A stretch of 64,000 nucleotides of DNA from positions 39,078,968-39,142,967 of the forward strand of contig NC_044991.1 in assembly GCF_008728515.1 (NCBI RefSeq), in the 5' to 3' direction. Below are positions 1-12,189 of the stretch, piece after piece (position 1 is the stretch's first letter; every line of letters begins with the position of its first letter). Both the position numbers and the translations under genes were made by a program. Below the pieces are notes generated by a model. That model was not told where the DNA came from, ran no database searches, and saw only the letters and a list, made by a program, of their open reading frames with translations. The stretch is from Papio anubis. Taxonomy: Eukaryota > Chordata > Mammalia > Primates > Cercopithecidae.

Positions 1-1228
1 CAAAGATGCCCTTTTTCCTCTTTAATGGGGAAATAAGCGTTTCTCCCACATCAAGGCTCTGGATAGCTGGGGGCCATTTAATTGGCTCAGCCACAGCTCT
101 TCACTGTCCCTGACCACCTCCTCTGGGACAAAGAGAAACCAGCCCTGAGGAGTCTGAGCGGGTCCAGACCCAGTGCCTGGAGGCCCTCCTCAGCCCAACC
201 CTGACCAGGGAAACCTCTGGCTAGGAGACAACAGCACTGCATCCCTGCAAGCAACTAAGATGGTTCCGTCCTAAGGCATGATTTTGTTTCAGAAGATGAG
301 TGTGTCATCTGGTTAGCCCCAAACTCTTGCTGCAATAAACATGGTGTAAAATGGTCTCTGATGTGTGCTAAGGAGCCCTTCTGAGTTAAAATCATGTGCA
401 GAGACTGCAGATGATGAAAACTAATTCCAACTAGCTCGAGGGGTGTCCAGTAACATGGCAGGCCTCTAACCTGGAACAAGCAAAATTTCACATACGTCAG
501 ATCACAGAGGGTCCCCACATGCTGCCAAGGTCAAAGCCTTGACCTTCAAATAGCACAGGTAAGAGGCTAGCACTCACTGTGTATTAAGTAGATGAGATGA
601 AGCAAACAGCAAACTCTGAACCAAGGAACATGTTTTCAACCACAAACTAACTCACTTGAGTGACTTAGCTATGAAGGGGAAAAAATATTTCTGGGGCAGA
701 AGATTCAGAAGGAGAGATCTCATCTGTTCCCAGAAGAATAAATCCACAATATATCTCACTGCCCTGTAAGCTAGGCAACAAATTCAATAATACTGCATAC
801 AAAATAGCCTTCATAGCTTTATGATAGAATATAACAATCAGATATTATAATGACCAAAGTAATGTGACAAACTTCTTTCTTGAGCATATGAAATGATTTA
901 TAAGTGCCCAAGGAATAGATGAACTAAAACTGGACTCGAGAGCATCTCATTGTGTTGCCTATAGGAATAATGACTGGCTGTACTGATGGGAGGGAAGGTA
1001 CGCTCATGGAATGAAGGAGTGCAAGACATGAATTCAGATCAGTTAATATGAAAAGAAAAAAGACTCTGTGAAGCCAGTACATTCAGGTAAACAGGAAACC
1101 ATTTCATTAGCATAAAAACAAGCTTTTTTTTCTAACCAGTAAAAAAAAATCTTATTCCCATTTTTCCTACGAACTACTATACTACTTCACCTTTCTGTAG
1201 CAAAACTAAAAAGAGTTATCCATCTGCT
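1..1228. other. Unique intronic sequence
   Basis: No repeat, exon-like frame with splice sites, or RNA gene was recognised. The sequence is moderately AT-rich from about 560 with short A-runs near 1135-1150. Confidence 0.5.
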
Positions 1229-2605
1229 TTGTTTCCAATCCTTCCCCTCCCATCCTCTTTTGGACCCATTACAATCAGAATTTTGTTCCCACCAGCACCA
1301 CAACTCTTCCCGTCCATGTCACTATGGCCTTGGGGTTGCCTGATGCATCCACAGCCTGCAACCCATCACTCACTCCCACCTCCCTGGTGCCCAACTTCCA
1401 GGCCACCTCTCCTGATCCTCCTCCCACCTCGATGGCTGCTCCTCCCAGCCTCCTCTGCGGGCTCCTCACAGAGCTTGGGCTGGGCCCTTGGTCCCCTCTC
1501 GGCTCACGCTTGCTCCTGTGGGGAATCCCCTCCACCTCGTGGCTATCAGTACAAGCTTCTGTCTTCCTCCCAGTTCCCCCTTGGTAACTCCAGCCTTGAC
1601 CTGCAGCCTGAACTCCAGATGCACACACTTTCATTATCATCCTACTCATGATCTCAACTGGGATACCCAGGACACATCTCAAAATGAGCACTTCCAACAC
1701 AGGACACCCGGTCTCCCACGAAGCTCACTCCACTCACCCCTCACCTTCGCCTACAACTGCTCAGGCCAGGAATTGCAATCTTCTATTGCTCTCTCTCTCA
1801 CCCACACCCACTCCTTCAGGGTGTTGTCACTGATTCAAACCATGTCCAGTCAATCCTGCAGGAAGGCAAACCATGCCCAGAATCAGATACCTCCTCACCC
1901 CGCCCCTGTTACTGCTCTGAACTGAGCCACAATTATTTTAATACTCTCCAGAGTCTTTCACTTTCCACTCTTGCCCACTACATTTGACTATCAATCCAAC
2001 ACTCTGGTTGATCCTTTAACAATGTACACCTGGTCACGGGGAGCAAGAGGCGGCTCTCCACTCCACAGTGAATACAGAAGACCTCCATCAGCCCCCAAGG
2101 CCCTAAGAGACCTGGTCCCTCATGACCTCTGACATTCCTCCTACTCCTCTCTTCCTCCCTCATTCCGCTCCAGCCACACTGACCCTCCGTGCCATCCTCT
2201 GGACACACCAAGCGTGCTTCCATCCCTGGCCTTTGCTGCCCTTCTGCCTGGATGCTGTTCCTCAGAACTCTCCAGGGCTCCCTCTCTCCCTCCTTCAGAG
2301 ATCGCTCAAATGTCACCTTCACAAAGACCTCAACCTTGGCCTTAAATTGCAAGCCCTCCAAACTCCCCCAACTCATCGTCCCTCTCACCTTGTTCATTTT
2401 TTTCTGTATCACTTTCGAGCATACTTTACATTTATTTATGTATATTTTTTGTTTATCTTCACCACCAGCCCTCGCCACCCCAATGGAAACTCCATGCATG
2501 TAAGGACTTTCCCTTCTTTGTTCCTTGTCCTTATGACCCAGAACACATAATGAGCGACACACAGTGGGTGTCCAATAAATATATATTGAATGAATGAATG
2601 CACTT
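1229..2605 (+). mobile_element. LINE L2, 3' portion
   Basis: A long pyrimidine-rich stretch follows the L2 consensus order. It has a remnant of the ORF2 3' end (about 1390-1950), the block of Leu/Pro-rich decayed codons (about 1980-2400), and the L2 tail ending in CAATAAATATATATTGAATGAATGAATG near 2571-2600. At roughly 1.4 kb it is long for an element this old. The open frames on both strands here, including a 223-codon minus-strand frame at 1978-2649, come from the L2 and are not genes. Confidence 0.82.
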
Positions 2606-3528
2606 CTACACAATCTTGTGGAAATGTAGACAAAACAAGAAGGATGCACCCACGCATCAGACCATGAAAGTCAGGGAAACCAAGAAAGCCACAGGCGTCC
2701 TGAGGCTGGGAGCAGACAAGCTCACGTCAGTAACATCTAACAATGATATGATGACAAAGACCACATGCAAATGGAACAGAGAGTCATCAGAGCAGAAACA
2801 TATGTTCTGGATCAGCTCCACTTGAGGGAGAGATATGGAGACCTTGTACAACCCTTGTCAGAAGGGTTGTAATGTGTGAAGTCTCATGCTGAGATTGCAG
2901 AGGGCGTTCTGGGTAGAGCACTCACTGCCACTTCTCTTGTTTATTCTGGCAGAAGTCTGTGAAGTTAACAAATTATTTGTTGCTCATATGTTCCATCCAT
3001 TGGCATCTCTACCTGGCGGCATCTTGCATGGGGAAATGAAAGAAGGATTTTTTTTCTTGACAACTCTGTGCCTTGACATTTGGGAAAAAAGCCGTTGTGG
3101 CTGCCTGCTGCTCTGCCTACCCCGCCATGGAGTGAGGACACACGGGAGTCAACAGTGACCTTCTCAGTAGCTGGAGAAGCTCAAGGCATCTCCAATAATC
3201 TACCACTCCAGTAATCACCAGAGAAAAGAGCTTTAGAAATTACCTTCCTGGTGGATGAAACAGAACAGGACAAAATGATCCAATACTTGGTAGCTAAATA
3301 TTAGTAAGATTTTTTAAATTACAGAAATAAAAATGTTAAATTAAATGTAGAGAACAGTAAACCTTCATAAAATGGGAAGGCCGCAACTCTTTCCTAGAGC
3401 AAAGTCTCCTTCTAATGAGTTTCTAAACAGGACCTAATTACTGGCAGGATTTACATTTCCTGGATTTCCAAATAATCTATTTCTGTAAAACAAAGGAAAC
3501 AAACTTTATTCTGTATTTTAAAAAGGAA
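2606..3528. other. Unique intronic sequence
   Basis: Nothing recognised. The segment from 3280 to 3410 is AT-rich. No splice-bounded open frame was seen. Confidence 0.5.
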
Positions 3529-3529
3529 A

Positions 3530-3792
3530 GCATACTTTAGGAGGCTGAGGCAGGAGGATCACTTGAGGCCAGGAGCTTGAGGGAAGCCTAGGCAACACAG
3601 TGAGACCTTGTTGCTACAAAAAATAAAAGCACAAACATTAGCTGCTGTGGTGGCATGTGCCTGTAGTCCCAGATACTCCAGAGACTGAAGCAGGAGAATC
3701 TCTGGAGCCTGGAAGGTTGAGGCTGCAGTGAGTTATGATCGCATCGCTGCACTCCAGCCTGGGAGACCAAGGGAGACACTATCTCAAGGAAA
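3530..3792 (+). mobile_element. AluJ, 5'-truncated
   Basis: It begins inside the left monomer (ACTTTAGGAGGCTGAGG) and runs to CACTCCAGCCTGGGAGACC and an A-tail. The CACTTGAGGCCAGGAGCTTGAG and CCTAGGCAACA segments are J-type. Its many substitutions fit an early primate insertion. Confidence 0.85.
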
Positions 3793-3876
3793 AAAAAAAA
3801 AAGAAGAAAAATGAAAGAAAAGAAAAGAAAAGAAAGAAAAAGAAAAGAAAAGAAAAGAAAAGAAGGAAAGAAAGGA
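3793..3876 (+). repeat. (GAAA)n microsatellite in the Alu tail
   Basis: A-rich GAAA/GAAAA units extend directly from the poly(A) of the AluJ. This is the common route by which Alu tails become simple repeats. Confidence 0.9.
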
Positions 3877-4336
3877 CTGAATGTGCTAGAAATTCTCCTT
3901 GTTACCCTGACCCAGCTCTACATACCCGCTGCCCCTAGTTTGTGCTCCAGGGGGCCGAACCTGGCTCCCTTCCCCTCTGACTTCCAGGTGGATTTGGCCA
4001 ATGGCAGGAAGTTAAAGAGTGAAAGAAGAGAGTAGTCAGGATTCTCATTCTCATAGTTCTCTCCCAGCCCATAGTCCCCATCAAGTCCCCAGCATCCACA
4101 GCTCGTCCCTGTCCTCCTTTGCTCCCTTGGGCAGACAGTGGTGATGGCCCCTCACTGTGGCTCCTCTGGGTGCTTCACCATCTGCTCTTGGCTCCCTCGT
4201 CCTGCCCACATCTTGGTAACGGGGGCCCTTCATGAAGTATTACTCCCTTTGCATATCCCATCTGTTGCTTACAGATCCTGGATGCCGAAGGAAGAATGCA
4301 CGTTCCAGGCAGAACACCACACTCGGAGAGAAATAT
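3877..4336 (+). repeat. Possible old dispersed repeat, unassigned
   Basis: The TTTGTGCTCCAGGGGGCCGAACC segment near 3940, the GGCCAATGGCAGGAAG segment near 3998 and the following pyrimidine-rich stretch resemble an old mammalian interspersed repeat I have seen but cannot name. It could equally be unique sequence. Confidence 0.35.
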
Positions 4337-4542
4337 AGGTTCAAATATAGGTCCCTAATCCTAAAATACAATATCCAAAATGCTCCAGAACCCAAAACTT
4401 TCTGAGCACCAACATGAAGGCACCAGTGGAAAATACCACACCTGACCTCCTGTGACCGGTTGCAGTCAAACCGTTGTTTTGTGTATAAAATTATTTGAAA
4501 TATTGTACAAAATTACCCTCAGACTACATGTATAAGGTATAT

Positions 4543-4615
4543 GAGATCCGGCCACTGCACTCCAGCCTGGGTGACAGAGCGAGACTCCGTCTCAAATAAA
4601 TAAATAAATAAATTT
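4543..4615 (+). mobile_element. Alu 3' stub of about 70 bp, Old World monkey type
   Basis: Only the last part of the right monomer is present, from GAGATCCGGCCACTGCACTC to the tail, which is (AAAT)n rather than pure A. GATCCGGCC is the variant seen in the young Alus of this window. It sits inside the Tigger element. No clear target-site duplication is visible apart from a possible AAAT overlap. Confidence 0.8.
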
Positions 4616-4656
4616 CACGTTTACATTTGGGTCCCCCTCCTCAAGATGTTTCTCTC

Positions 4657-4770
4657 TCTATATATATATATACACACACATGCATATATATGTGTATATA
4701 TACACACACATACACATATATATGTCTATCTATAAACACACATGTATATATACATATGTATGTATATTTG
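4657..4770. repeat. TA/CA/TG compound microsatellite
   Basis: Alternating TATATA, CACACA and TGTATA blocks lie within the Tigger-type element. The tract can form cruciforms and is likely length-variable. Confidence 0.9.
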
Positions 4771-5035
4771 CAAATATTCCAAAATCAAAAAAAACAAAAA
4801 AAAACTCCAAATCCCAAACACTTCTGGTCTGAAATACTTCAGATAAGGAACACTCAACCTGGACATCCCTAGGGCCCTGGTAGCTGCCTCCTCTTCCATG
4901 GAGGTGGTCACGAAGGAACATGGCACTGGAAGAAACCACCATCATTTCTGAGAACAGAAAGGACGATTCATCCAACGCAGCACCCAAGGCTGTGGAGAGC
5001 CTGTACAACCCTTTTACAAGCTGGATTCCCTTCTT

Positions 5036-5346
5036 AGTTTGTTTGTTTATTTTTTGAGGCAGGGTCTCACTGTCGTCTCCCAGGCTGGAGTGCAGTGGTG
5101 CCATTACAGCACACTGCAGCTTTGAACTCCTGGGCTCAAGGGAACCTCCTGCCTCAGCCTCCCCAGTAGCTGGGACTACAGGGATGCACCACTATGCCCA
5201 GGTAATTATTATTAGTACTAGTACTTTGTAGTACAGACAAGGTCTCACCATGTTGCCCAGGCTGGAACTTCCGGCCTCAAGGGATCCCCCTGTCTCAGCC
5301 TCCCAAAGTATTGGGGTTACAAGTGTCAGCCATTGTACCCGGCCTG
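5036..5346 (-). mobile_element. AluJ, near full length
   Basis: The antisense Alu runs from a degenerate T-tail (GTTTGTTTGTTTATTTTTTG) to GTACCCGGCC. CTTTGAACTCCTGGGCTCAAG and CTTCCGGCCTCAAG are J-type. A short internal expansion TATTATTAGTACTAGTAC lies in the middle A-rich linker. Confidence 0.88.
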
Positions 5347-7636
5347 GGTTCCTTCTCTCCTAAGGGGGTGACCCCACTCTGACCGAAAAGCTACCTAAGG
5401 TATTTTAGGAGTGCAAGAGAATGACAAGCATGAGTAAGAATGAGATGGTGTCATCTCAAAAAAAAAAAAAAAAAAGAAAAAAAGGCTTTACCATCCATTC
5501 ACCTTCCAAGGCTGTCATAACAGCAGAACTGTGCTTCTTGAATGTCAACTGCCAGGGTGACTACTGAAAAGTGAAGATAGCAAGAGGATTAACTCGCTAA
5601 ACAAAAGTCTGAGACATTTCTCAGGATGGCATGTGTCACAATATTAATCCAAATCTCAGATTGTGTTAAACTCTTTGGGAAAAATAAGATAATTGACTTA
5701 TCCCAATTTCCAGCCATATAATTGGTATTCTATAGACACAGCCTAAGGGAACCTCAGTAATAAAGCAATAACTTGATTTCCTTTGATTATGCGGATGGGT
5801 AAAAATGTCAAACCCTCATGGCGCAGAGTCAGGAGAAGCGGTGAGAAGCGTGGCCAGAGAGCACAGTGAACCCCAAGGCCAGGACAATCCTGGGGGACAT
5901 GGGATTGTGACACCACTTAGTGCCAACCTGTGAAAGACACGTTCTTAAAAGCAGAACTTCCCACTCATCTGTTAGAGCAGTGAAAATGTCTTGTGATAAA
6001 TGCCACAGGATGTATAATTTAGACACGATAATATCTGTGTGACCCAATCTCACTGCAGTTAAGAAAAATATTTAAATAAAAAAAAAGGTTTAAAACCAAT
6101 CCAGTGAAGTTTTAGCACCAAGGAAAGCAGCATTCTGGCTAATTTCCCCTTCTCTAGTGAGGGGAAAGGACAGTCAAATTTGCCTCCTAACATCCACTTG
6201 TGACTTATCATCCACCACAGTGAGCAGCCAGGAGATTTCACATGACTGAAACAAGAAGAATTATTTAATGGCTTGGGAAGAGCATTTTTAATTCTGAAGT
6301 GTTCCCAGGCCAGATCATGGCAGCAACCAAGCTTGTTCACTCATCACCAGCAGTGTTTTCTGGGCTCCCAGTGATGAACGCTCCCTGTGTGTGATCTCGT
6401 GTACCAATCAATGACCTTGCGAGGCAGGTATTCTTCTTACCTATGACGGACTAGAAAGCAAATATTCTTAATTTAGCAGACTTTTTTGAAATGCTAATGA
6501 TGCTGCTGATGATAATAACATCAATTAAATGGTTTGCAGAGCTACCAAAAAAAAAAAAAAATCTTAAAACTGAGTAGTGAGAAGGAACAATTTTCCAGCT
6601 AAAGCTTATTCTTCTGCCATCTCAGCAAATGAAGTTCCAGCTTTCACTTTTCCTCATGGGTCAGTGTGGCTTCCAGCACCTCTCTGATGGAAGGTTCCAT
6701 AAAATGTATAAATGGTAGCTAAAGTTCCCCTTAGGTCTCAGCCTCCCATATTAACCTCTGGTGAACTCGCTGGATGTGGAGTTCACAGGGGGAAAACTGA
6801 CAGTGAGGACATCCCTGCAGTAGGCTAGGGATGCGCTGGATGGACAGCTGTCTGGATGCGAAGGTTTCATCCTGTTGGCTCCACAAGGCCTTATTCCATT
6901 GGTTCTCGAGGTACCATTACATTTTAAAATATCTTACATATAAAAGAAATGACCAATCTTGCCAGAAACAACCACTCTAGTTGAAACCTCTGTGTCCTAG
7001 GACAAATCTGGAACATTTTCAGGCTGGACCATCCAAAAGCTTATGTGGCATGGACGTGCTCGCACTCTAACCTCCGCTAGTCCATGCATAAACTTTGTTC
7101 CAGGTCATTCTACTTATAATTATAAAGCTCTATTCTCAATGCTCTAATAGCTTGAAGAATAAAGAAGGTTATATTTCTTCTTAATGGAAAATTTCTTTAT
7201 CCAAAATGGGTTCCTTCCAGCCCCACTGTCTTTATGTCCACCATCTTTTTGCCAGCTCCAGCTGATAAGGAGAGTTCATCCTGACAAGCTCAGAGAAGGG
7301 CTTAACCACAGGCCCTGGGTTTGCTGCATTCCAGGAGCTTGTGGCAGTGGGCCAAGGTCTGGTGTGCAAATTGCATCTCTTGTGTGTGCAGAGTGAACAT
7401 GTTTTTATTTTAAATTACAAGATAGATTGCTATAACCTAACTAAATTTCACAGAACAGGTAGATGTAGGATAGAGGGAAATCCCAAGCCTTTGAAAGTCA
7501 AAAATGCCCCCGCAGGAAAGAACAAGGTGAGTTTTTGGAAATTCTGTTAGGACCATGTCAGCTTAAATGGGCTTTTATGTCCAAAATTGGGACAATTTGA
7601 GAATCAAAAAGACCAATGAAGATAATGGGTTGAAAA
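5347..7636. other. Unique intronic sequence
   Basis: No gene was recognised. There is an isolated A-run at 5458-5475 and another at 6547-6560. About 6380-6475 weakly resembles a MIR in reverse orientation (GCGAGGCAGGTATTCTTCTT). Frames at 5829-6340 on the minus strand lack splice context. Confidence 0.5.
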
Positions 7637-7697
7637 GGGAAGGAAGGAAGGAAAGAAGGAAGGAAGGAAGGAAGGCAGGCAGGCAGGCTGGCTGGCT
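7637..7697 (+). repeat. (GGAA)n/(GGCA)n microsatellite
   Basis: GGAA/GAAG units pass into three GGCA units and then GGCT units, a stepwise point-mutation series within one tract. Confidence 0.92.
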
Positions 7698-8935
7698 CAA
7701 TTTGGGAACCCATAATGATACTAAAAGGGGGAGGGGTATTTTTAGAGAGGAATATCAGCTAATGTAGAAAAAATTACTGAATAGGAAAATCACCATTTTG
7801 CACACCTTTCTATAATAACAGATCTAGGAGAGAATGATCCAAGGATCCTAAAGCCACAGGGGGAAAGGCTGTTGAGATATAGGAGCAACTTACATAGACA
7901 AAGCATCAGCCTGGCGGACACTTCATAACCAAGTAGTCAGAGCTAACAAACATGAGAGACAGTGGCATCGTGTGGCTCCTGATGTGACGCACTGGGAAGG
8001 GCATCACACCCCTGATGTCAAAGATGTTCATCTTGCATCTAATCAGAGAGAGGCAATCAGTTAATCAGACAAGTTCAGAGCATGGGGCATTCTGCAAGTC
8101 AACAGGCCTGGATGCATCCAAATGTCAGTGGCTGGAAGAAAAAGAAAAATGGCAGGAGATTTTCTAAAATGCAATGTGGGAACCTTGACTAGATTCTAAA
8201 TTTAAAAAGTAAAACTATAGACTTTTGGGGGCGACTGGGAGAAATAAGAATATATGAATATATTAGATATTATTGACATTATTTTTGACCAGAAAATGGA
8301 ACTGTATTTATTCAATGTCTTGGAAGGTAACTATACAAAACTTTACAGCATCTTCTATCCACTGTCCCTTAACAAATGGTTTTAATTATTTTAAGCCCAT
8401 TTAAATATAACAAGTGTCTTAGAGACCTAAGACATAAGATAATGTTAAGATGATTTGTACTGATTTCTGGATGATCTGACAGTCTAGAGATAGAAGTGGC
8501 TTTTAATTTTCTAAGATTTTCCAAGATTGAAGTCATGTAGCATGAGCTTCTCTAAATTTCCTTTTCTTTCCTTCACATATTTTCATTGTCTTCACCAATT
8601 CATGTTTTCCCTCTGCCTGTTGCCTCCTTAGTGCTAAGTGAAATGTTCAGCCTATGCCAAGGACTCAGGAAACGCCTAGTCCATAATCAGCCATCGTTGT
8701 GCTCGCTCCATCACTCAAGTCCTTAATGTGACAAAAACCTTATTTGTATTGTTTTCAAACTTCTTAAAGTTACTGCTCCAATGTCTTGAGTGCGATAATG
8801 ACACTGTAGTTATGAATAGGAATATAATGGCCTTGTTTCTAGATCAGGCTGAAGTATTTAGAGCCAAAGGGTCATGATGTCTGTCTGCAGCTTACTTTCA
8901 AATGTTTTTACAAAAAAACAAGTAAACTATATACA
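7698..8935. other. Unique intronic sequence
   Basis: Nothing recognised. It is AT-rich from about 8160 to 8520. Confidence 0.5.
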
Positions 8936-8959
8936 TAAATACATATATACACACACACA

Positions 8960-9017
8960 CAGTCAGCCCTCTATATCTGTGGATTCCAAATTCACCATGG
9001 ATACAGAGGACTAACTG
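8960..9017. mobile_element. MER2 foldback of 58 bp
   Basis: The sequence starts CAGTCAGCCCTCTATATC and ends GATACAGAGGACTAACTG. The two arms pair at about 18 of 23 positions and both match MER2 (TcMar-Tigger) termini. Only about a dozen bases separate the arms, so nearly all of the interior is absent. Confidence 0.7.
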
Positions 9018-9112
9018 TATATACACATAATACACGCATATGTATGTATACATATACATCCACATATTCAATACATATATGTGTGTGTGTACATGTATAC
9101 ACATTCTGTATA
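9018..9112. repeat. TA/CA/TG-rich microsatellite
   Basis: Mixed TATACACA, GTATGTATACATA and (TG)n blocks separate the MER2 foldback from the fuller MER2. Confidence 0.88.
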
Positions 9113-9413
9113 CAGTCAGTCTTCTGTATTCATGCATTCCACATATACAGAGTCAACCAACTTCAGATTGAAAATATCTTAAAACTTGCATCTGTACTGA
9201 ACATGTAGACTTTTTTCTAGTAATTATTCCCTAAACAACATAGTAAAACAACTACTTAGATAGCATTTACATTGTAATAGGTATTATAAATAATCTGGAG
9301 ATGAGTTAAAGTATATGGGAGGATTGTATCAGGGATTTGGGTACCCTCCCTCAGATTATGGCAACTGTGAGGGGTCCTGGAACAAATCCCCTGAAGACTC
9401 CGAGAGACAACTG
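9113..9413 (-). mobile_element. MER2 DNA transposon
   Basis: It begins CAGTCAGTCTTCTGTATTC and ends GACTCCGAGAGACAACTG, with TA just before the left end. The interior ATTGTAATAGGTATTATAAA and CAGGGATTTGGGTACC motifs are diagnostic of MER2. At 301 bp it is close to the roughly 345-bp family length. Confidence 0.85.
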
Positions 9414-10398
9414 AATAGTAATAAAATATGTGCAACATAATGTAACATGCATGTGTGTGTCCATAATGCACAAAAGAGAGAGACCAAGCAGATGTGATAA
9501 AGCTCCTGCATAGGATGTGGACATAAAGCCTGACATGAGCTGTGTTCATGAGGCCAGCACACTCAAAGCAGAATGACCATCCCATGAACAAAGCAAGGGA
9601 TAACATCTGTCCCAGAAAAAATGAGCAGATGTCCAAATCCAAGAGCTCCAGAACAGCAATTCAGCATCAATCTCTTAAATGAGGTGGAAATAATCTTTTA
9701 AGTTCCACTCAGGCATCTCCTCATGTTAATTTCATAACTCGACCTTTATGATGTTAGTAAATTACCATATTTTGAGTGAAACAAAAACACATGCACACCA
9801 CTTCTCCAAATGACAAAGCCTGGCCCGTCTGCGCCCGACAGAAAACAAAGCCACGAAACAGCTACAGAGCAGGACAAGGGACATTGGCACGTCTTCAGCT
9901 CAACTTTTATTTAAACACACTGGGCTTCAGGCACAGCCTTGACCTGCCAACAGATTTAAGCAAATGTAATTAGAGGTGAGCAAGCTGCAAGGACCCAGCT
10001 TTCCCAATCCATGCTGCAGCTGCCGAGAAGTAGAGCAGATCTAGAAGGGCTGCCCCAGGAGTTTCAGGAGGAAGCTCTGTGACCTCCCCGTGCCTGGCGG
10101 GGAGCCACCCACCCTTTGACAAACCCAGTGCACTGATTCCTTAGGTGTGCGTCCCATGACCCCATGGTCAAATGGGCACAGGCCAGCTGGGGTACAAATG
10201 TACGGGTGTACCAGCTGTTAAAATACCAAGATGCTCTGTAGCAGGTGGTAAATAACCGCCCTCCAAATGCCTCCAGTGCCCCCTCCTGTGCTTGCGTGCT
10301 GCCTCCTCCACCAGGACCCCTCATGATCGCCTCCCCCATGACCCATTAACTCCAAGAGCTAAAATCTCACTACATCCAACCTAGGGCCAAGTACTCTG
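9414..10398. other. Unique intronic sequence
   Basis: Nothing recognised. Minus-strand frames at 9256-9642 cover MER2 and flank and have no splice signals. Confidence 0.5.
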
Positions 10399-10416
10399 TC
10401 ATTGTTGAGTATTTTA
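10399..10416. repeat. Target-site duplication, left copy of the AluY
   Basis: TCATTGTTGAGTATTTTA is repeated exactly at 10733-10750. Confidence 0.93.
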
Positions 10417-10732
10417 GTTTGGTTTTTTTTTTTTTTTTTTTTTTTTTTTTGAGACGGCGTCTTTGCTCTGTCACCCAGGCTGGAGTGCAGTGGCGCGATC
10501 TAGGCTCACTACAAGCTCTGCCTCCTGGGTTCACGCCATTCTCCTGCCTCAGCCTCCCGAGTAGCTGGGACTACAGGCGCCCGCTACCACGCCTGGCTAA
10601 TTTTTTTGTATTTTTAGTAGAGACGGGGTTTCACCGTGTTAGCCAGGATGGTCTTGATCTCCTGACCTTGTGATCCGCCCATCTCGGCCTCCCAAAGTGC
10701 TGGGATTACAGGCTTGAGCCACCGCGCCCGGC
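10417..10732 (-). mobile_element. AluY, Old World monkey lineage
   Basis: A full-length antisense Alu with a run of about 28 T and few changes from AluY. Its 5' end reads AGGCTTGAGCCACCGCGCCC on the plus strand, the reverse of the CTCAAGCCTGT variant of cercopithecid AluYR. The flanking 17-18 bp duplications are identical, so the insertion is young. The 84-codon plus-strand frame here is Alu sequence. Confidence 0.95.
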
Positions 10733-10750
10733 TCATTGTTGAGTATTTTA

Positions 10751-11965
10751 AACAGCACTCTGCCTCCTAGACTGTGGTGCTTCCAGGGCAAGGAGTCTAT
10801 TTTATTCATTTCTGCATCTCTAGCACGTCTTGAAGCCACACCCACAGAAGTACCAGTTCAATGCATCCACCAAGGACCCAAGAGGAGCTTGCCATGAGGC
10901 AGGGCTGCTTGTTAGTGAGGGAGAGTGAGCAGCAGCGAGTGGCTGTGGGTGGGTATCACACTACTGCATTTGAGCCACATCTGAGTTTCAGGTGCAGGGC
11001 CTATGAACCACAATAGGTTTGAGGCACTGATTTATGTATAAGGCAGTTCTGCTGGAAAACGCTTACTTGAGATACACTTCTTAAGTAATAAACACACACA
11101 CATATTTATGGAGCAAAAATTAAGCCCAGCCAGCCCCTACCAGTGTCATGCTCATGGGACAGTAGAGTCCATGGTTCCTTTAGATTCACTTTGATCTTCT
11201 ATCTCTACTTCCTTAAATGAAATAGAGCCTCACCCTGGAAAACCAGTTGTAAAGTCTAGAGTGGGAAGAGGCAAAGAACGGCAGTGCAGTGAACTCACTG
11301 GTAGGCAAAAAGAAACAGAGGCTCTAAAACGTGGCACAAGGGAGCTCTCACATCACCAAGACCAGGATCCTTCTCGAACTTTCTTCTGAGGTCTGGAAAA
11401 TGCTGGTAACAAGGGCAAGAACTGTGTGGAAGTAAAGACACTGTCCCAAAAGGAGAAAAAAAAGGCATCATTTAGACCAAGGCAGCCATTCAGCACGGAA
11501 CAAGACAGAATATTTATCTTCCCTCGCAGGCAGGCTGTAACCCTGCAAGTGATAGGGCAGGAGTTCTGGGGACATGACTGCCCCGCCCCCATCAGCCTCT
11601 CTTCCAGCCCTGACGAGCATCCCACATGTCCCTGTGCTGTCTTTTCCCACTAAAACGAAGTGTCTCAGGTGCACAGCAGTATTCCCTCCCTACACCTACC
11701 CTTCTACCTGTGGGACGAGCAAGAGACTAGGACTGGGGATTGCAAGGGGGCCTCTTCATGGCAAAGGAGCACACGTGGTGTTTCCCACTCTTGATTTCAT
11801 ACCTGGTAATAAGAGCAGCTTAGTCTCAGGAAATGAGCATGAGGAGAGCTAACTCGGCTTTTCTGGAAAAGTGGTGAATATCAGCACTAGGGATGAGGAA
11901 GTAGCACAGCCTCCCCAGGCAGAGGTGCCACTGTTTCCCCTGGCTCTGGTTTTTCTTGGGTCTTG
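10751..11965. other. Unique intronic sequence
   Basis: Nothing recognised except a very short CA run near 11090. Overlapping frames at 11353-11852 lack splice context. Confidence 0.5.
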
Positions 11966-12189
11966 TCTCTCAGCCTCCTCATCATGGCTAATTCTTCCCT
12001 AGGTCTACCATCACCCACCTACAAAAGGATCCAAGTAAATGTCTTGGCTTTCAATCCCACTGAACAGACACTGAAAGTAACGTATTTGGGAGGTGACGAA
12101 AGAGGAAGAAGGAATAGAGAGGCGGAAAGGCTGCTCATAAAGCTTGTGTTATCCAGCAGGTTACGGCTGCGGGCAAGTGGAGCATAATC

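Larger units (their letters stand above)
4337..4861. mobile_element. TcMar-Tigger-type DNA transposon, non-autonomous
   Basis: The ends are inverted: a left end containing CCCTAATCCTAAAAT (4353) faces a right end AAGGAACACTCAACCTGG (4846). The interior AAAATTATTTGAAATATTGTA and TTCCAAAATC blocks match the mammalian Tigger-type family with a CAGGTTGAGTATCCCTTATCC terminus. Subfamily is not assigned. It is interrupted by an Alu stub (4543-4615) and an expanded TA/CA tract (4657-4770). Confidence 0.7.

Noticed and set aside
1978..2649. 223-codon minus-strand open frame
   Set aside because: It is the antisense of the L2 3' end, where stops happen to be rare.
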